NCBI GenBank assembly: GCA_027604705.1
Contig: JADHYV010000017.1
Span: 248,001 to 312,000 of the forward strand
Direction: 5' to 3'
DNA from: Allomyces arbusculus
Lineage: Eukaryota; Blastocladiomycota; Blastocladiomycetes; Blastocladiales; Blastocladiaceae
Length of the DNA: 64,000 bases
Shown here: positions 1 through 12,928 of the stretch, piece after piece
How positions within the stretch are numbered: the first letter of the stretch is position 1
How the letters are laid out: each line of letters begins with the position of its first letter
The notes under the pieces: generated by a model
The model's database searches: none
Seen by the model: the letters and a program-made list of their open reading frames with translations, nothing else
Told to the model about the DNA's origin: nothing
Position numbers and translations under genes: made by a program

Positions 1-628
1 TGCACGAGCGCTGGCTCAACAAACTGGGGCAACCGCTTGGCCCCCTTTCGCGGCTTGACGGCCTCGAGTTCCTCCGGGGTCATGGTCAAGGCTGCCTTCT
101 TGCGGTTCTCCTTGACAAGCTTGTTCGACCGGTAAATGACGAGGTTCTGGCCGTCGAGGTTGCGCGCAAACTGGCGAGCTGCGGGACTGTACTGCTTGGC
201 GGCCACGGAAAAGACGCCCGTCGAGACGGACGTGACGGCGAGCCCGTGTGGACGCAGATCGTCGCGCAGCGTCTGCCATTCGTGTTCGGCGAGCGGGCCG
301 GCAGCACGGACCAGCAGGACGGCGGGCGCCTTGAGGATCGTCGACGTGTATTGTTCCTGCAACAGCGCCTTTTTCAAAGGGAACCGACGTGCAGGCCGCT
401 TAGGCTTGGTAGCGTCGGCGGCGACGGCCTTGGTAACGGCCGCAGCAGTCTTAGGCGCGGCGCGCGCGGTAGCGGCGACCTTGGCCAGCGAGGCCGTCGA
501 CGTGGAGACTGTGGACGGGCGTAAGGTGCGGGTCAGGACCAAGTGTGATCGCTGGTGTTGGTGCAGGCATGGGCCGAATTGCGTGGTTGGATCGTCGACA
601 TACGGGATCGCCGGGCAGTCGCAAACAT
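1..628 (-). CDS. MRPL10: Mitochondrial large-subunit ribosomal protein uL10 (partial, C-terminus beyond window)
   Basis: This is a structural protein of the mitochondrial large ribosomal subunit, in the stalk-base family uL10m (yeast MRPL11). Two exons are needed, 628-604 and 508-1. The intron (603-509) has a GTATGT donor and a CAG acceptor, and joins a start ATG to an Arg/Ser-rich presequence (MFATARRSLSTSTASLAK) typical of mitochondrial import. The mature part has the family pattern LLQEQYTSTILKAP, then HEWQTLRDDL at about residues 100-110. About 177 residues are present before the left edge cuts the gene. The neighbouring plus-strand gene is divergent. The family call rests on remembered motif similarity, not on an alignment, and a different small mitoribosomal protein is the main alternative. 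Confidence 0.72.
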
Positions 629-1062
629 GGTGGGCAGCAGCGGGTCCAGTGCGGGCAGTGCGAGCGGCGCCGTGGTGACGGGGCCGGCGGTATTCTGCTC
701 GTCAGCGACAGTGGTCGTTCGTGATCAGCAGCGAGTGCAACAGAGCGATCGAGGTACACGTGATGTGTTATATGGAGCAGTGGGGCCAGCGTCAAAGATA
801 TGTCGCCCAAGGAAACCCAACCAAAAAGCTGGCTCGCCAAGTCGGCAAAACGAGTCTCGCTGGCTCCCATTTCGTTGACCGCTTGACGGGCCCCTCCCTC
901 CGCTCTCCTCCTCCTTGCTCCTTGCTGCCCCCGTGCCCAGCAACTGCAGCGATAACGGCGTTCACGGCAGCGCCAGGACCCCTGCAACATTTGCGCTCTG
1001 TTCCTGCGGCCTGTGCGCCCCCGCTCGCCCCGCTCCGACCGCATATACGCTCGCCTTTGGCC
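629..1062. other. Intergenic, divergent promoter region
   Basis: This 434-bp stretch lies between two divergent start codons. It has pyrimidine-rich tracts near 900-930 and no open frame with coding character. I see no clear TATA box. Confidence 0.5.
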
Positions 1063-2557
1063 ATGCAGACCCGCGCTGGTGCCCGCCGTAACAGCGTCGA
1101 CGCCGATCCCGAACCCCCTGTTGCCGCCCCGTCGGTCACGAACCTGCGCGCGCGCCGTCAAGAGGTGACCGAGTCGCCCTCCTACAAAGCCATGACCTCT
1201 GACAAGGTCGTTTCCAAGGTGTGTAGAACGCAACGTTGCTACTGAATGGCCAAGTACGCTTTGGAGGGGAAGCACAACGTAAACTGACGTACTCGCGCTT
1301 TGCCTTGCATTTGACCAGCGCATCGAGCAGTTTGAGCCGCCGGCGTCGCCGCTGAAGCGCATTCTCGTCGCCAAGTCGGGTCTGCGTGCGCCCAAGGCCC
1401 CCGCTTCCCCACGCCGCAATGCGCAGTCGGATGACGACGACCCGGACGTGCGCCGGTCCCCGCGGATTGCGCGCCGCATGTCGGCCGACGTGGCCCCTGA
1501 AGACAACCCGTTCGCTGCCGCTTCCTCGTCGGCAGCGTCGCCGAGCCGCCGTGCGGCCAAGCCCGCCTCGCCCGCACGCCCGTCGGCACCGACTCCGCGG
1601 TCGGCCGCGAACGGCGGCCCCATTGCCGTGCCCGTCGTCGAAGTGGAAGTGCGCCGCCCGCGCGCCGCGCTCGCTGACCGTCTTGCCGCACCCAGCTCGC
1701 CACATGCATCGCCAGTTTCGCCGAAACCGTCGCAGTTGCCCGCGCCCGGTGCCATGGCCGCGACCGATTTTCCGACGTTCAACCGCGCGACCTACTCGCC
1801 GACCGTGAGCCCGATGCGCACGGCCGCTGGGCCGTCGTCGGTCTCGCAGCTCGTTCCGCCCTCGCCTTCCAAGATTATTGCGACGGCGCGCGACGTGTTC
1901 ACGAGCAAGCTGCGCAATGAAGTGCAGGCGAGTCCGCAGCGGCCTAGCGGCGACGACGACGAGCCTGTGTTTGAGGACGATGACGACGAGGATAACGTCT
2001 CGGAGCCCGACTTGGACCGCCGCGTGAACTTGTCCCAGTTCCTGCTCAAGGAGGATCTCGCCGATGAGGACGAACAGGACGATGACGATTTCCGTTACGT
2101 TGGCGATGAGGATGAGGATGAGGACGAGGAGGCTGATGAAGAAGACGATGTCGACCTGACCGAGGAACTTGACTCGGAAAACGAAATGATGCCCGCCGTC
2201 CTCGCCGCTGCTGCGGACCGCGCGCGGTCGCCCGTCCCGGCACAGCCCGCGCATTTCATTGGATGGGTGGAACAACGCGCCTCGACGGCGCTGGCCGCGC
2301 GCCAGGCCAAGCGCCGGCCCGCGACCGCAGCGGCCAATGTCGTGAGTCCCGCGATGGTGGCGCTGCACCGGTTCCTGTCGGTCTTGCTGCCCCTCTTTGT
2401 TGTGTTTTTCGGGGCTTATTGTTTCTTCTTCCAGCGGTCGCCCTGGACCCTTGATTGTGCCACGCTCACGGCTGACGCAGCGGTCGTGCGCCGCAGTTTG
2501 CTGGTGGCGCTCGTGGAGCTGGTTGCGACGGTGCGGGAGCAGTTGTCGCAGTTGTAG
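1063..2557 (+). CDS. Acidic, low-complexity protein with one C-terminal membrane segment (unrecognised)
   Basis: I do not recognise a family. Exons are 1063-1218 and 1319-2557 (464 residues), with a GTGTGT donor and CAG acceptor in phase 0. The N-terminal third is basic and Pro/Ser/Ala-rich (blocks such as RRSPRIARR). It is followed by a long Asp/Glu-rich stretch at about residues 260-340 with DEDEDEDEEADEEDD. About 55 residues from the end is a single hydrophobic segment of about 20 residues (LLPLFVVFFGAYCFFF). This layout, a basic and acidic disordered head with a near-C-terminal anchor, would suit an inner nuclear membrane or ER tail-anchored protein, but that is inference. Long open frames on the opposite strand are GC-driven shadows of this gene. 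Confidence 0.75.
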
Positions 2558-2786
2558 CAGCCTGTGACGGGCACTCACATTGATTGGTTTTCTATTTGAT
2601 TTGCCTGCCGTTCGCCCTGTCTTGCTTTCAGAAGGTTAGTCATCTTTGCATCCACTGTTCCGTCCATTTTGAAATATATTTATTTGACCCCCGCACGAAA
2701 CGCTCAACCAAGATGGCGACTCGCCAGCACTGCTCCACCTTTAGTCGACCTTAGTCCCAGTCGACACCAACCCAATCACCCATCCA

Positions 2787-3786
2787 TCACGGTTCCTTGC
2801 GGAACATCCCCGACAGCTGCGAAATCCCGCGCGGCCCCGTGTACCGCCCCGGTGCCGGATCGTACCCACCCTGCGCGGCCGTTTGGCCCTTGGTCGCGCG
2901 TAAGTGTCGCAGGACGTGGTGCTCGGACGAGTTGTTTTCGTCAAAGTAGTTGAGGTTCAGGTTGGCCGCGATCAGTTGTCCGAGCCGGCGCATCTCCTGC
3001 TCCGCGACAAATCGATCAGCGTCGATTCGGAAACGGGGTGGAGATGATGGTGCATGCGTGCGCGCACCTGCATGTTAGGCGACGACCCAGAAATGCGGCG
3101 TTGGTCCATTTGGTAACCGTTGAAAACGAGGTAGTAATAGCGCTTTTGGCGACCGCCTATCACATCGAGACCAGGTGAGTTGAGCGTGTGCACGGTCACG
3201 CAGCAGGAGGAAGCGAACCGCCGACGTTGGTCCCACGCGCCTCGCGCTTGAGCCGTATGTAGACGTTGTGCAGCTCGCCGCGCGTATACAGGTTCTGGTC
3301 GTGGCTGAACGTGTATTCGAGTGCGTTCATGTCGATCAGGTAGATGCGGTTCGCGCGGTAGTTGTAAATCGACAGGATCGAGATGATGGCACCAAAGAGC
3401 GGAAACAAAAACAGATTCTGGACGACGGATGCGCATTAGCGACGTGGATGGCAAGCGACCGCGTCGGTCAAGCCGACGTACATTTTTTTGGACCAGGTTC
3501 GTCGACGTCCAAGTGATGATGAACATGAGCGAGACGAGCAGGCCGGCAATCGCCACGTAGAGCTTCTTGTATCGGACCGAGAGGCGGTAGACTGCCGGCA
3601 GCAAGCAACCGCGACTGAGTCAATGGGTCAGAGCCTTCTTCGCTGTTCATGAACGATGCGCGTGCAAGTACACTCACCGTTGGGCTCGACCACGGTGAAC
3701 GGGTAATATTGGTTGATCTCGATCTCTTCTCGCAGCTTGTCCTCGGCCGAGCGCATCAGACGGTCGATTTTTTCAAGGATGCCCAT
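2787..3786 (-). CDS. Two-pass membrane protein resembling TMEM249 (CatSper-theta-like)
   Basis: Five exons (3786-3678, 3591-3482, 3417-3219, 3156-3068, 2996-2787) join in frame to 238 residues. Donors are GTGAGT, GTACGT, GTTCGC and GTGCGC; acceptors are CAG or TAG. Two hydrophobic segments lie near residues 45-66 and 77-92. A cytosolic domain follows, with RYYYLVFNGYQ and LIAANLNLNYFDENNSSEHH. Length, two-helix topology and the NLNYFD/HHV pattern recall TMEM249, a subunit of the sperm CatSper calcium channel, but I recall that family only loosely, so the name is tentative. It is divergent from KATNAL2 across 333 bp, which fits a flagellum-linked role. The gene model is much firmer than the name. 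Confidence 0.7.
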
Positions 3787-4119
3787 TGTCGCGGTCGCGG
3801 TTGGGTGGTGCTGGATGAGCTGCCGAAAAAAATGATTCGTCGAAACTGGGACTTGAGCTCGACCCGGTAGCAATGCCGATAGTCTTGGTCGAGCGATAGT
3901 TGAAGGGAAGTCGCTGCGAAGGTGCCGACGAAGACTTCGCGGACGAAGTCATGCGACTTGAAATGATGATGTTCTGTCGCTTCCAACAAACGTAACCGCG
4001 TTGATCAATCCAACCGCAACCAGCTGCTCTGCTGCCGCGTCGACGAACCTGTGCAGCCAGTGGTGCACCTGCCGTTCAGCACATTCAACAATACTTCAAC
4101 CTGCCGCAGCGGCATCGCA
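3787..4119. promoter_or_regulatory. Shared divergent promoter region of the TMEM249-like gene and KATNAL2
   Basis: This 333-bp stretch separates two divergent start codons and must hold 5' leaders and promoters of both genes. A GTAACC half-site at 3992-3997 resembles half of an RFX X-box, but its partner half is poor. No TATA box is visible. The regulatory role is inferred from position. Confidence 0.45.
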
Positions 4120-6389
<2,270 letters not shown>

Positions 6390-6482
6390 GTGGACTTTGG
6401 GTGCGAGGCACTTAGACAGGGTGGGGAACGTTGGGTGCAACCAAAAAAAAAAAACCATGGCGTTGTGTTTTGGATATCATTG

Positions 6483-7063
6483 TTACATGGCGCTCGGGAC
6501 GGCTGCAGGTGCCGAACCTGGAGCACTACCAGCGACTGGTGCGGGATTGGCGGCAGCCGACGAAGAAGAGGCTGCAGCCGCGTCTTGAGCTGGCGGCTTG
6601 TCGACCTTGCTCGCGTTCTTGACGAGGAATAGGCCGAGATACTCGCACGGGTTTGGCGGGCTAGATGAATAAATGGATAGATCAGTCACGGTGTCGCAGT
6701 GCGCCGCGTTGATCTTGGAAAGCGTACCGCTCGCGAACGAGTGCCTTCATGCCTTCGAGGAGAATTGGGACGACTGTCTGGTCGAGGTACGACCGCACGG
6801 GCAGACCCTGCAGAAAATCCTTGTTGGCCTCGAGAATGCCGCGCTTTTCTTGCTCGTAAATGTCCTGTAGCGTCATGGACCGCACTTATGGTGTTAGGTT
6901 CACTGAAAGTAGAATGGTCCGCACGCGCCAGTGGGAGCATCAGTACCTCGACGGTCTGAATTTCGACGCCAAACGGGTGGTCTGCTGGGACGGGCGCCGC
7001 GTTGGGCAGGTCGGACACGCCCGCCGTGTCGCGGTGCTCTTGCGGCAGGACATCCACCTGCAT
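6483..7063 (-). CDS. DPY30-domain protein
   Basis: Three exons (7063-6947, 6864-6728, 6660-6483) give 143 residues. The DPY30 dimerisation motif spans about residues 58-100: [19 protein letters not shown], then [13 protein letters not shown] after the second intron. Vertebrate DPY30 and yeast Sdc1 use this motif in COMPASS H3K4 methyltransferase complexes, and radial-spoke and other axonemal proteins use it to bind partner helices. The tail is Ala/Pro-rich low complexity. The gene is convergent with KATNAL2 (93 bp between stop codons). The acceptor of intron 1 is not unique; I chose CAG at 6865-6867 because it keeps phase 0. COMPASS subunit versus flagellar protein cannot be settled from sequence alone. 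Confidence 0.85.
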
Positions 7064-7445
7064 GGCGTCGTCTACGACACGAGGCGCATGCACGGCCGCG
7101 CTTTAGCTTGCCGAGAATTGGTCGAAATTGGTCTGGGATGCGGCGCGATTGCTCGACTGCTTCATGCTTTGCTAGTTTGATGGCATTGCGCCAGGTTGGA
7201 AAGCGTCGTACTGGCAGTAGTCGGATCCATCTTGAAAGTTGCGTGAATCGAGTTCGCGTCCGCCCTTTTCAGCGACTTGGACAGAGACTGACTTGGAGCC
7301 AGGTGGGAAGTGATCTTGATCAGGAACACCTGTGTTGCGAGCCCACACCGACTCACCACAAACCGGCCGGTAGCTCAAACGCCCAGCCCTGCTCGTCGGT
7401 CGAACATTATCCATCCTCAATATCGTGCCAAATCAAGCTCAAGCA
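7064..7445. other. Intergenic, upstream of the DPY30-domain gene
   Basis: These 382 bp lie between the DPY30-domain start codon and a decayed plus-strand gene. They contain short open frames only, none with family features. Confidence 0.4.
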
Positions 7446-9059
7446 ATGCTCTCTCCAGTGGAGACGCTCCCAAAACGACGTCCACCGACTCGTCTGCACG
7501 GCTGTGCACCATATCTCGCGCGCAACGCTCTTGCAACTTGCCCTTGCTTCGTCAGTACTTTTCGAACCGGCCATCAATTGCGCACTCCACGACTTCGTTT
7601 CTGTGCGGGTGCTGACGCACATCTATGATTGCCGTCACGCTCAACTATTTGTGCTCAACTTTGACCGTGGGCAATACTGACCAGCTGGCATTCTGGAGGG
7701 CGTCGAGTTTGGTGATGTGATTGCGATCAAGCGCCCAGCTCTGGTGCCCCGTTTTAACCCCAGTCCTCACGGTCGGCACGGTCGCAGACCGCGATCAAGT
7801 TGTATTGAATTCGTTCCTGGCACTCCCGTTCTGTGACGCTCTTCGCACGGTCGTCCAGCTCCTGTAGGAAGCGGCGTGTTAATGGTCATTACTTCCCATC
7901 AAGTTCAACCAGATCCGTCATGTTGTCATTATGAAGAGCAAAGTTGCACTTCTTCCACTGCGCCTGCAATCGCTCCATGTTGTCTGTGGTGAGCTTAGTG
8001 TCGACGATTGGTCGCCTCGTTTGCCTAACACGCTCAAGTCGCTCGAGATTTCTGATCCACGCTCAGACGACGCGCAAATCCGGGTGCCTACACTCCACTT
8101 GCAGCGGCTCACATTGGACCAACTGCACGTGTGCGTCAGCCTCTTCACGGACGAGCAGCTCAGGATCTTGTGCGCGCGATTCCCCGAGTGCCTGCGGATT
8201 CTGGCTGTGGACCGGCGGATCTGGACCAACTAGGTAGACCATTTCGGGCCGTTTCAGCGCCAAATCTCTTTTTGATCGCTTGCTGCTGCTGCCCCGGCTT
8301 GTCGTGCTCAACCTCGGCTATTTGCGATTGGCCGACCTCGAAGCGTTCAATGAGTTGCGGTGCCAGCGACACTCGGCATCTGGCGCCATACCGCTCAAGG
8401 AACTCGATCTGCAACTTGCCCACCCGAACAACTTGATTGATCACCCTCTCCCGAGCAGTACTGCCAGTACGGGTCTGCACATCCAGGCCGATGCTCGACC
8501 TACCCGATTTTATTCACCTGTTCCCGCACGAATGGCCGCCGCGTCTACATACGTTGAAACTGCGCAACAAAAATTGTCCGACATTCCGCCCAACACGCCG
8601 TTAACGTTGCATCGTCTCGATGTGTCCAAAAACAATTCCCTCTACGATATTTTGAATGACACGCGGTGGTGGGTGGACAAGGTGCTGCTTTCGGTTCGGC
8701 GTCTGAATATTAACCTGCATGGGCAAACGGGCCGCGATGCCCCCATGGATGGATTCGGCCCAGCGGTTGCCAGCGCGTAAGGCGCGCCGTGTGCTGATCT
8801 GCCTTGGCCACGAGCCTCCCGTCATGGACTCAGTGTTGCTGCAAGCGCTGCGAGCACTGCGCGATTGTGTGGGCGAGGTCGCGTAACTGCAAAGAGGAAG
8901 GGCCAATGCCGGCCGGATTGAGAGCTTGTTTGGTTTTTATCCTTTGGACTTCGTCAACTTTGTTCGCATTGTGCCAAGTAATCAGTGCTATACCTTCAAG
9001 TGTCATGGTGATGAGGTACATCGCGCCCGGTCGGTCAAAATGCACACGGACACGGCATA
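7446..9059 (+). pseudogene. Degenerate F-box/leucine-rich-repeat-like gene
   Basis: Protein-like pieces lie in order but in shifting frames. First is an F-box-like head: the start MLSPVETLP and the following NDVHRLVCTAVHHISRATLL are one base out of frame at an AAAA run near 7475. LRR-like stretches follow: LNSFLALPFCDALRTVVQ near 7820-7860, and LPLRLQSLHVVCGE to RFPECLRILAVDRRIW at 7955-8230, ended by TAG. Next come PRLVVLNLGYLRLADLEAF from 8290 and MDSVLLQALRALRDCVGEV near 8824, followed in frame by TAA and then more coding-like sequence to 9059. Some breaks may be unrecognised introns, but the frameshift and the in-frame stop argue for decay. The family label rests on the LP..V head and Leu spacing. 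Confidence 0.45.
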
Positions 9060-9172
9060 AGCTCTACATTTCGCAATAATTGTCGCGCTCGTGAAGCTCT
9101 GGCAGTCGAGTCTCTTCTAAATAACAATCCGCGCCCGCCCCTCTCCACCCTCTCTACCGCATGCATGGAGTC

Positions 9173-12100
9173 CTACATAATCGATGCCGGCACGTTGGGC
9201 ACGACCAAGTAATCCGACCGCACGCGACGCATGCCCGTGAGCCCGCGCAAGATCACATCGTCGGGCGGTACCGCGATTGGGCCCTCGGCGGGCGTTGGTG
9301 GCGACGCCGACGCGACCAGATCCGAAGTGCTCGCGGCCAGGCCCAGAATGGGTGTCAGCGGTGCTGGAAACTGATGCTGCTGCGCGGCCAAGGTCACGGC
9401 CTCGCATTTGATGGCGTCGCGCACCGAAAGGGGTTTCGCGGAGCCGACCGTACCGAACCGGTCGTGCAACGCAAAGTAGTACCGCAGGTACGTGGATGCC
9501 TTGACGGTCACGTTGAAGTGAACGCCCTCGATAAAGAAGCGCTCCATGTCGTTGCTGATGGGATGGGCCAAGGTCAGCGTTAATGTCCATGCCAGGTGTG
9601 GCGAAGTGAATGGAGACAATGAGAACGTACAGGTCCTTGACCTTGGCATCGGGGAACACGGTGCAGAAATCGATATTCCACACAGCCTGGTCGTCCCACA
9701 CTTTAGAGGCCAAAAGCAGTGCTCCGAGCGTCTGGCAGGAGAACGAAATGTCAGCGGCAATTCAATGAAATAGAGAGCACGAAGGTTACTTACCAAGCGA
9801 GCCCAGTTGGCTGAGTAAATGTTGATGCGCGTGTTGTGCAGGATCCGCTCGAGGTAGATGAGCGTTATCACGCAAATGTCGGACCCAAGCTGCGCAGCCT
9901 CGAACAAGGTCAAGAGAAAAAAGTTGATGGTCTCGAATGCGGGCGGCACTGCCGGGTGCGACATGACGGTCGCTTTCTAACAAATGAGCGGCGACCGGCC
10001 GTTGTCAGTTGACAAAAGGAGCGATGCCGTTGAGCTCACAAATCGCGCCGAAAAATTTACGCACCGAGAGCGGGTACATGTCCTCGTGAAACAGCCGATG
10101 CGACCGAAATTGCCGCGCACGGTGCGCCTCCTGAATCATGTCGTGAATCGCCGACGCGACCATGCGCACCGTCGCCGCAAGCTCCGTCCGACTCGGCGTT
10201 CCCGAAGCCAAATTGAGCGTCGAGCAACTGTTGAACTTGTTCATCTGAATTTTCGCACGCACAGGCGTCGTGGCCGAAGTCGTGACGTGCGTGAAAACGG
10301 GCTCGCGCAGGTCCACGTCGTGCATCTGGAATGGCGACGTAGGTTCGTCTAGGTTGAGCGAAATGGACGACGACGACACGCCTGTGTCGTGCCCCGCGTC
10401 GTGGTGCACCGTCAGCGCGGCCTGGCTGCTGCCCTGGCTCGACGTGGTCAAAGCCCTGTGACTCGCCCCGCGGCTGCTGTCTTTTTCCACGGTCACGGTC
10501 GGAGCGGCCACGACGTCCACGCGGATCACGTTGGGCGTCACCGATGCGGTTCGGTACGGGTCCGAGTCGAGCGGCGGCGACATGACGGTGATAGCAAGAG
10601 GCTGCGCCGTCGTCGTGTCGCTGCTCAGGGTCATGCTCGGCACGACATCGACGCTTGAGCCCGTGTCTGCCGACAAGAGCGACGTGAATCCGGCTGGCAA
10701 ATCCAAAATCGACGACGGAATATCCACGTTGATCTTGGGCGACGTGTTTGCGGTTAAGACCAACGGCGACGGCGTCGAGAGCTTCTGAAACGAGAGGAAG
10801 TGGTCGTCGGCGCTGTCGTTCGACAGGTGCGAGCTGTGACCCGCCGAGGCCGGGTGGTAAACGGAGGTGGCGGTCGGGTGATCCGAGCTGGCGGTGAGCC
10901 GGATCCCGTTGGGGAGCGGCTCCGAATGGGCCGACGGGTCCGGCGGCGGGATCATGACTGACATGGTGATGTTGGTCTTGTCCACAACCTCGGCATCGTT
11001 GCCCTTGCGCGGTCCGTCCATCGAGTAGCTGCGAAACGTGTCGTCCATGAGCCGAACAGCGGTGCGCTTCGGTGCAGCCGAGCCGTAGAGGGGCTGATTG
11101 TCCTCAATAGATGTCGGCTCCGCTTCGGCGCTCTGGTCGTGGGCGGCGGCCGGGACAGGTTCATCGCTGCACTGCTCGAGCTGTTCCGAATAATTGGGCA
11201 ACGAATCGGGTGCCTCGAGGCTCTCGTCGTCGTCGGGTGTGTGGGAGGTAGTGGCGAGGCGCGAGAGCTGGTGCTGATCTAGTTGATACGGCGACCAAGG
11301 TGAGCCGTACGAACGCCAAGAAAGTGACAAGAGTTTTCAGCACGTACAGATGAGTACTCCCGGCTTATGCGCTGCCGCACCGCGGATCAGGCCCTTGCTC
11401 TCCGACAAGTCGATGCTGCGCATCGATTCGCGGCTCGAGCTGGGCAAACCGCCGAGACTTGGTCGGTGCCGTGAGCGATCAAACGACGGCAGGACCACGT
11501 CGCCTGACGACATGCGCCGCGCCTTGGGACCGGTCGTGAGCGCTGGTGAGAGGAGCTGATGTCGTATGGGTGCTGCCGCCCCGGTCACCAAGCCCACGCA
11601 ACGCGGATCCATAGCGGTGGAGGTCATGGCCTCGTTCGAGTGCGACGGCGTGTAGAAGGGGGAGTCGCGGCTCGAATTGAAGTGGCGGCGCGGCAGCTTG
11701 GGCTCGCGGATGATGCCCTCGGTCGACGAGTACTGGTCGGTCGTGGTGATGCACTCTTGGCTCTCTTCAATCGAGTCGGTCGTTGGGAGCGCGGACACAA
11801 CGTCGAAACCTGACGTCGAGACCGAGTGCGGAACCGACCGCGCGGGCAGCCCGGGAACCATCACGCTGCGTGCCCCTTGACGACCCGTCAAGAGCGTTTC
11901 GGCCGACGTGCTCGACGCGAGCTTTTCGGAGGCGGCGCGGGCGCGCACCGCGTAACGATTGAAGGGCGCAGCTGGGCCAGGTGCGGATGGGAGAGCAGCA
12001 AAGTCGCCGAGAACAGCGCCGGCCTGGCTGGTCGATGGGACCGAGGTGGGCGCAATTTCGTTGATAGGATTCGTGGCGAGTGCCGGCCCTCCCCCACCGC

Positions 12101-12179
12101 CACCGCCACTACTGCCATCGTTTGCGCCGCCATTCTTGGTGCGCAGCGGGTTCGAGGAACGAAGCCCGAGCGACTTCAT
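9173..12179 (-). CDS. CCNY: Cyclin Y family protein with very long disordered N-terminus
   Basis: Five exons (12179-11348, 11278-10065, 9976-9794, 9731-9631, 9554-9173) give 903 residues. The last 280 match cyclin Y closely: [10 protein letters not shown] near residue 625, an HEDMYPLS helix, then a cyclin box with [38 protein letters not shown] (about 747-764) and [15 protein letters not shown]. Cyclin Y activates CDK14/16-type kinases, in animals at the plasma membrane during Wnt signalling and autophagy. The first 620 or so residues are Ser/Thr/Pro/Gly-rich with no fold I recognise. Human cyclin Y is only about 340 residues. The N-terminus begins MKSLGLRSS rather than the MGNTTS-type myristoylation site of animal cyclin Y. 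It is divergent from the SETD3-type gene. Confidence 0.93.
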
Positions 12180-12928
12180 TGTCCCATCTCACGCAATCTT
12201 CGAGCGCAGCAGACCGTTGACGCCCTGGTACGTGTCGCGTCAAGTTCTGCGGGCTGTTTGAACGGTCAAGATCGACTGCAGACGGGACCCCTGGCTCGTT
12301 CAGGTGCAAGCGGTCGGGGCCAGGAGACACACAGAAGCTCGGGGTTGTTCGCTACCGTTGGCGTCGGCGCGGCGATAACAAGGACGACGAGAAGGGCTAA
12401 AATCGGCAAATTTGGGTGGGCAAGCAGCAATTGCGACCAGTCGGGTCGGAGAGCGGGTCGGAGAAGGGGGCAGCGGAACGGGGGCCGCTGTCGCTGGTCG
12501 TGTATTACCAGGTCGCGTCGTCCGGCACTGTCCTACGGCCGTGCAAACGGTTGCAGCAAGTGCTGCAAATGATTGCTGGCGCCGAATTTGTTGGTCGCGC
12601 ACAACGATTTATGACTATGATTACGAAACAAACGCGTTTCGAGCAGAGCGGTGCGGGGAGACGTGTCGCGCTGTCACATGAGATGAGCCGAGGCATGCGC
12701 TGCTTGACGACGCCTAGAGCAAGACCCTGGCACCGGCGCGTCGCACCACGTTTGGCGATCACAGCTTGGCGGCCTTGGCGACTTCTCCATGCTCGCACGA
12801 CATCGCGCCTTGCCTGCTCTCCTCGCCGTGGTCGACCTTGGATCCTTCAGGCCAGCAAAAAAACAAGTGACCCCGCATCAGCAACACGTCCGCGAGTACC
12901 TGCAACAGCACGAGTTTCACGACGCACC
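12180..12928. other. Intergenic, divergent promoter region of cyclin Y and SETD3-type genes
   Basis: These 749 bp lie between two divergent start codons. A G-rich stretch occurs near 12455-12485. Open frames here look like GC-driven noise. Confidence 0.45.

Noticed and set aside
451-2578. Minus-strand frames of 443 and 480 codons
   Set aside because: They overlap uL10m and the acidic protein, are Arg/Gly-rich and have no features; shadows caused by high GC.
3992-3997. RFX X-box in the KATNAL2 promoter
   Set aside because: Only one half-site (GTAACC) fits; the partner half GTTGAT does not match well enough to call it.
6443-6454. Run of 12 A as a retrotransposed poly-A tail
   Set aside because: It lies between two convergent host genes with no target-site duplication or inserted body; more likely part of a 3' region.
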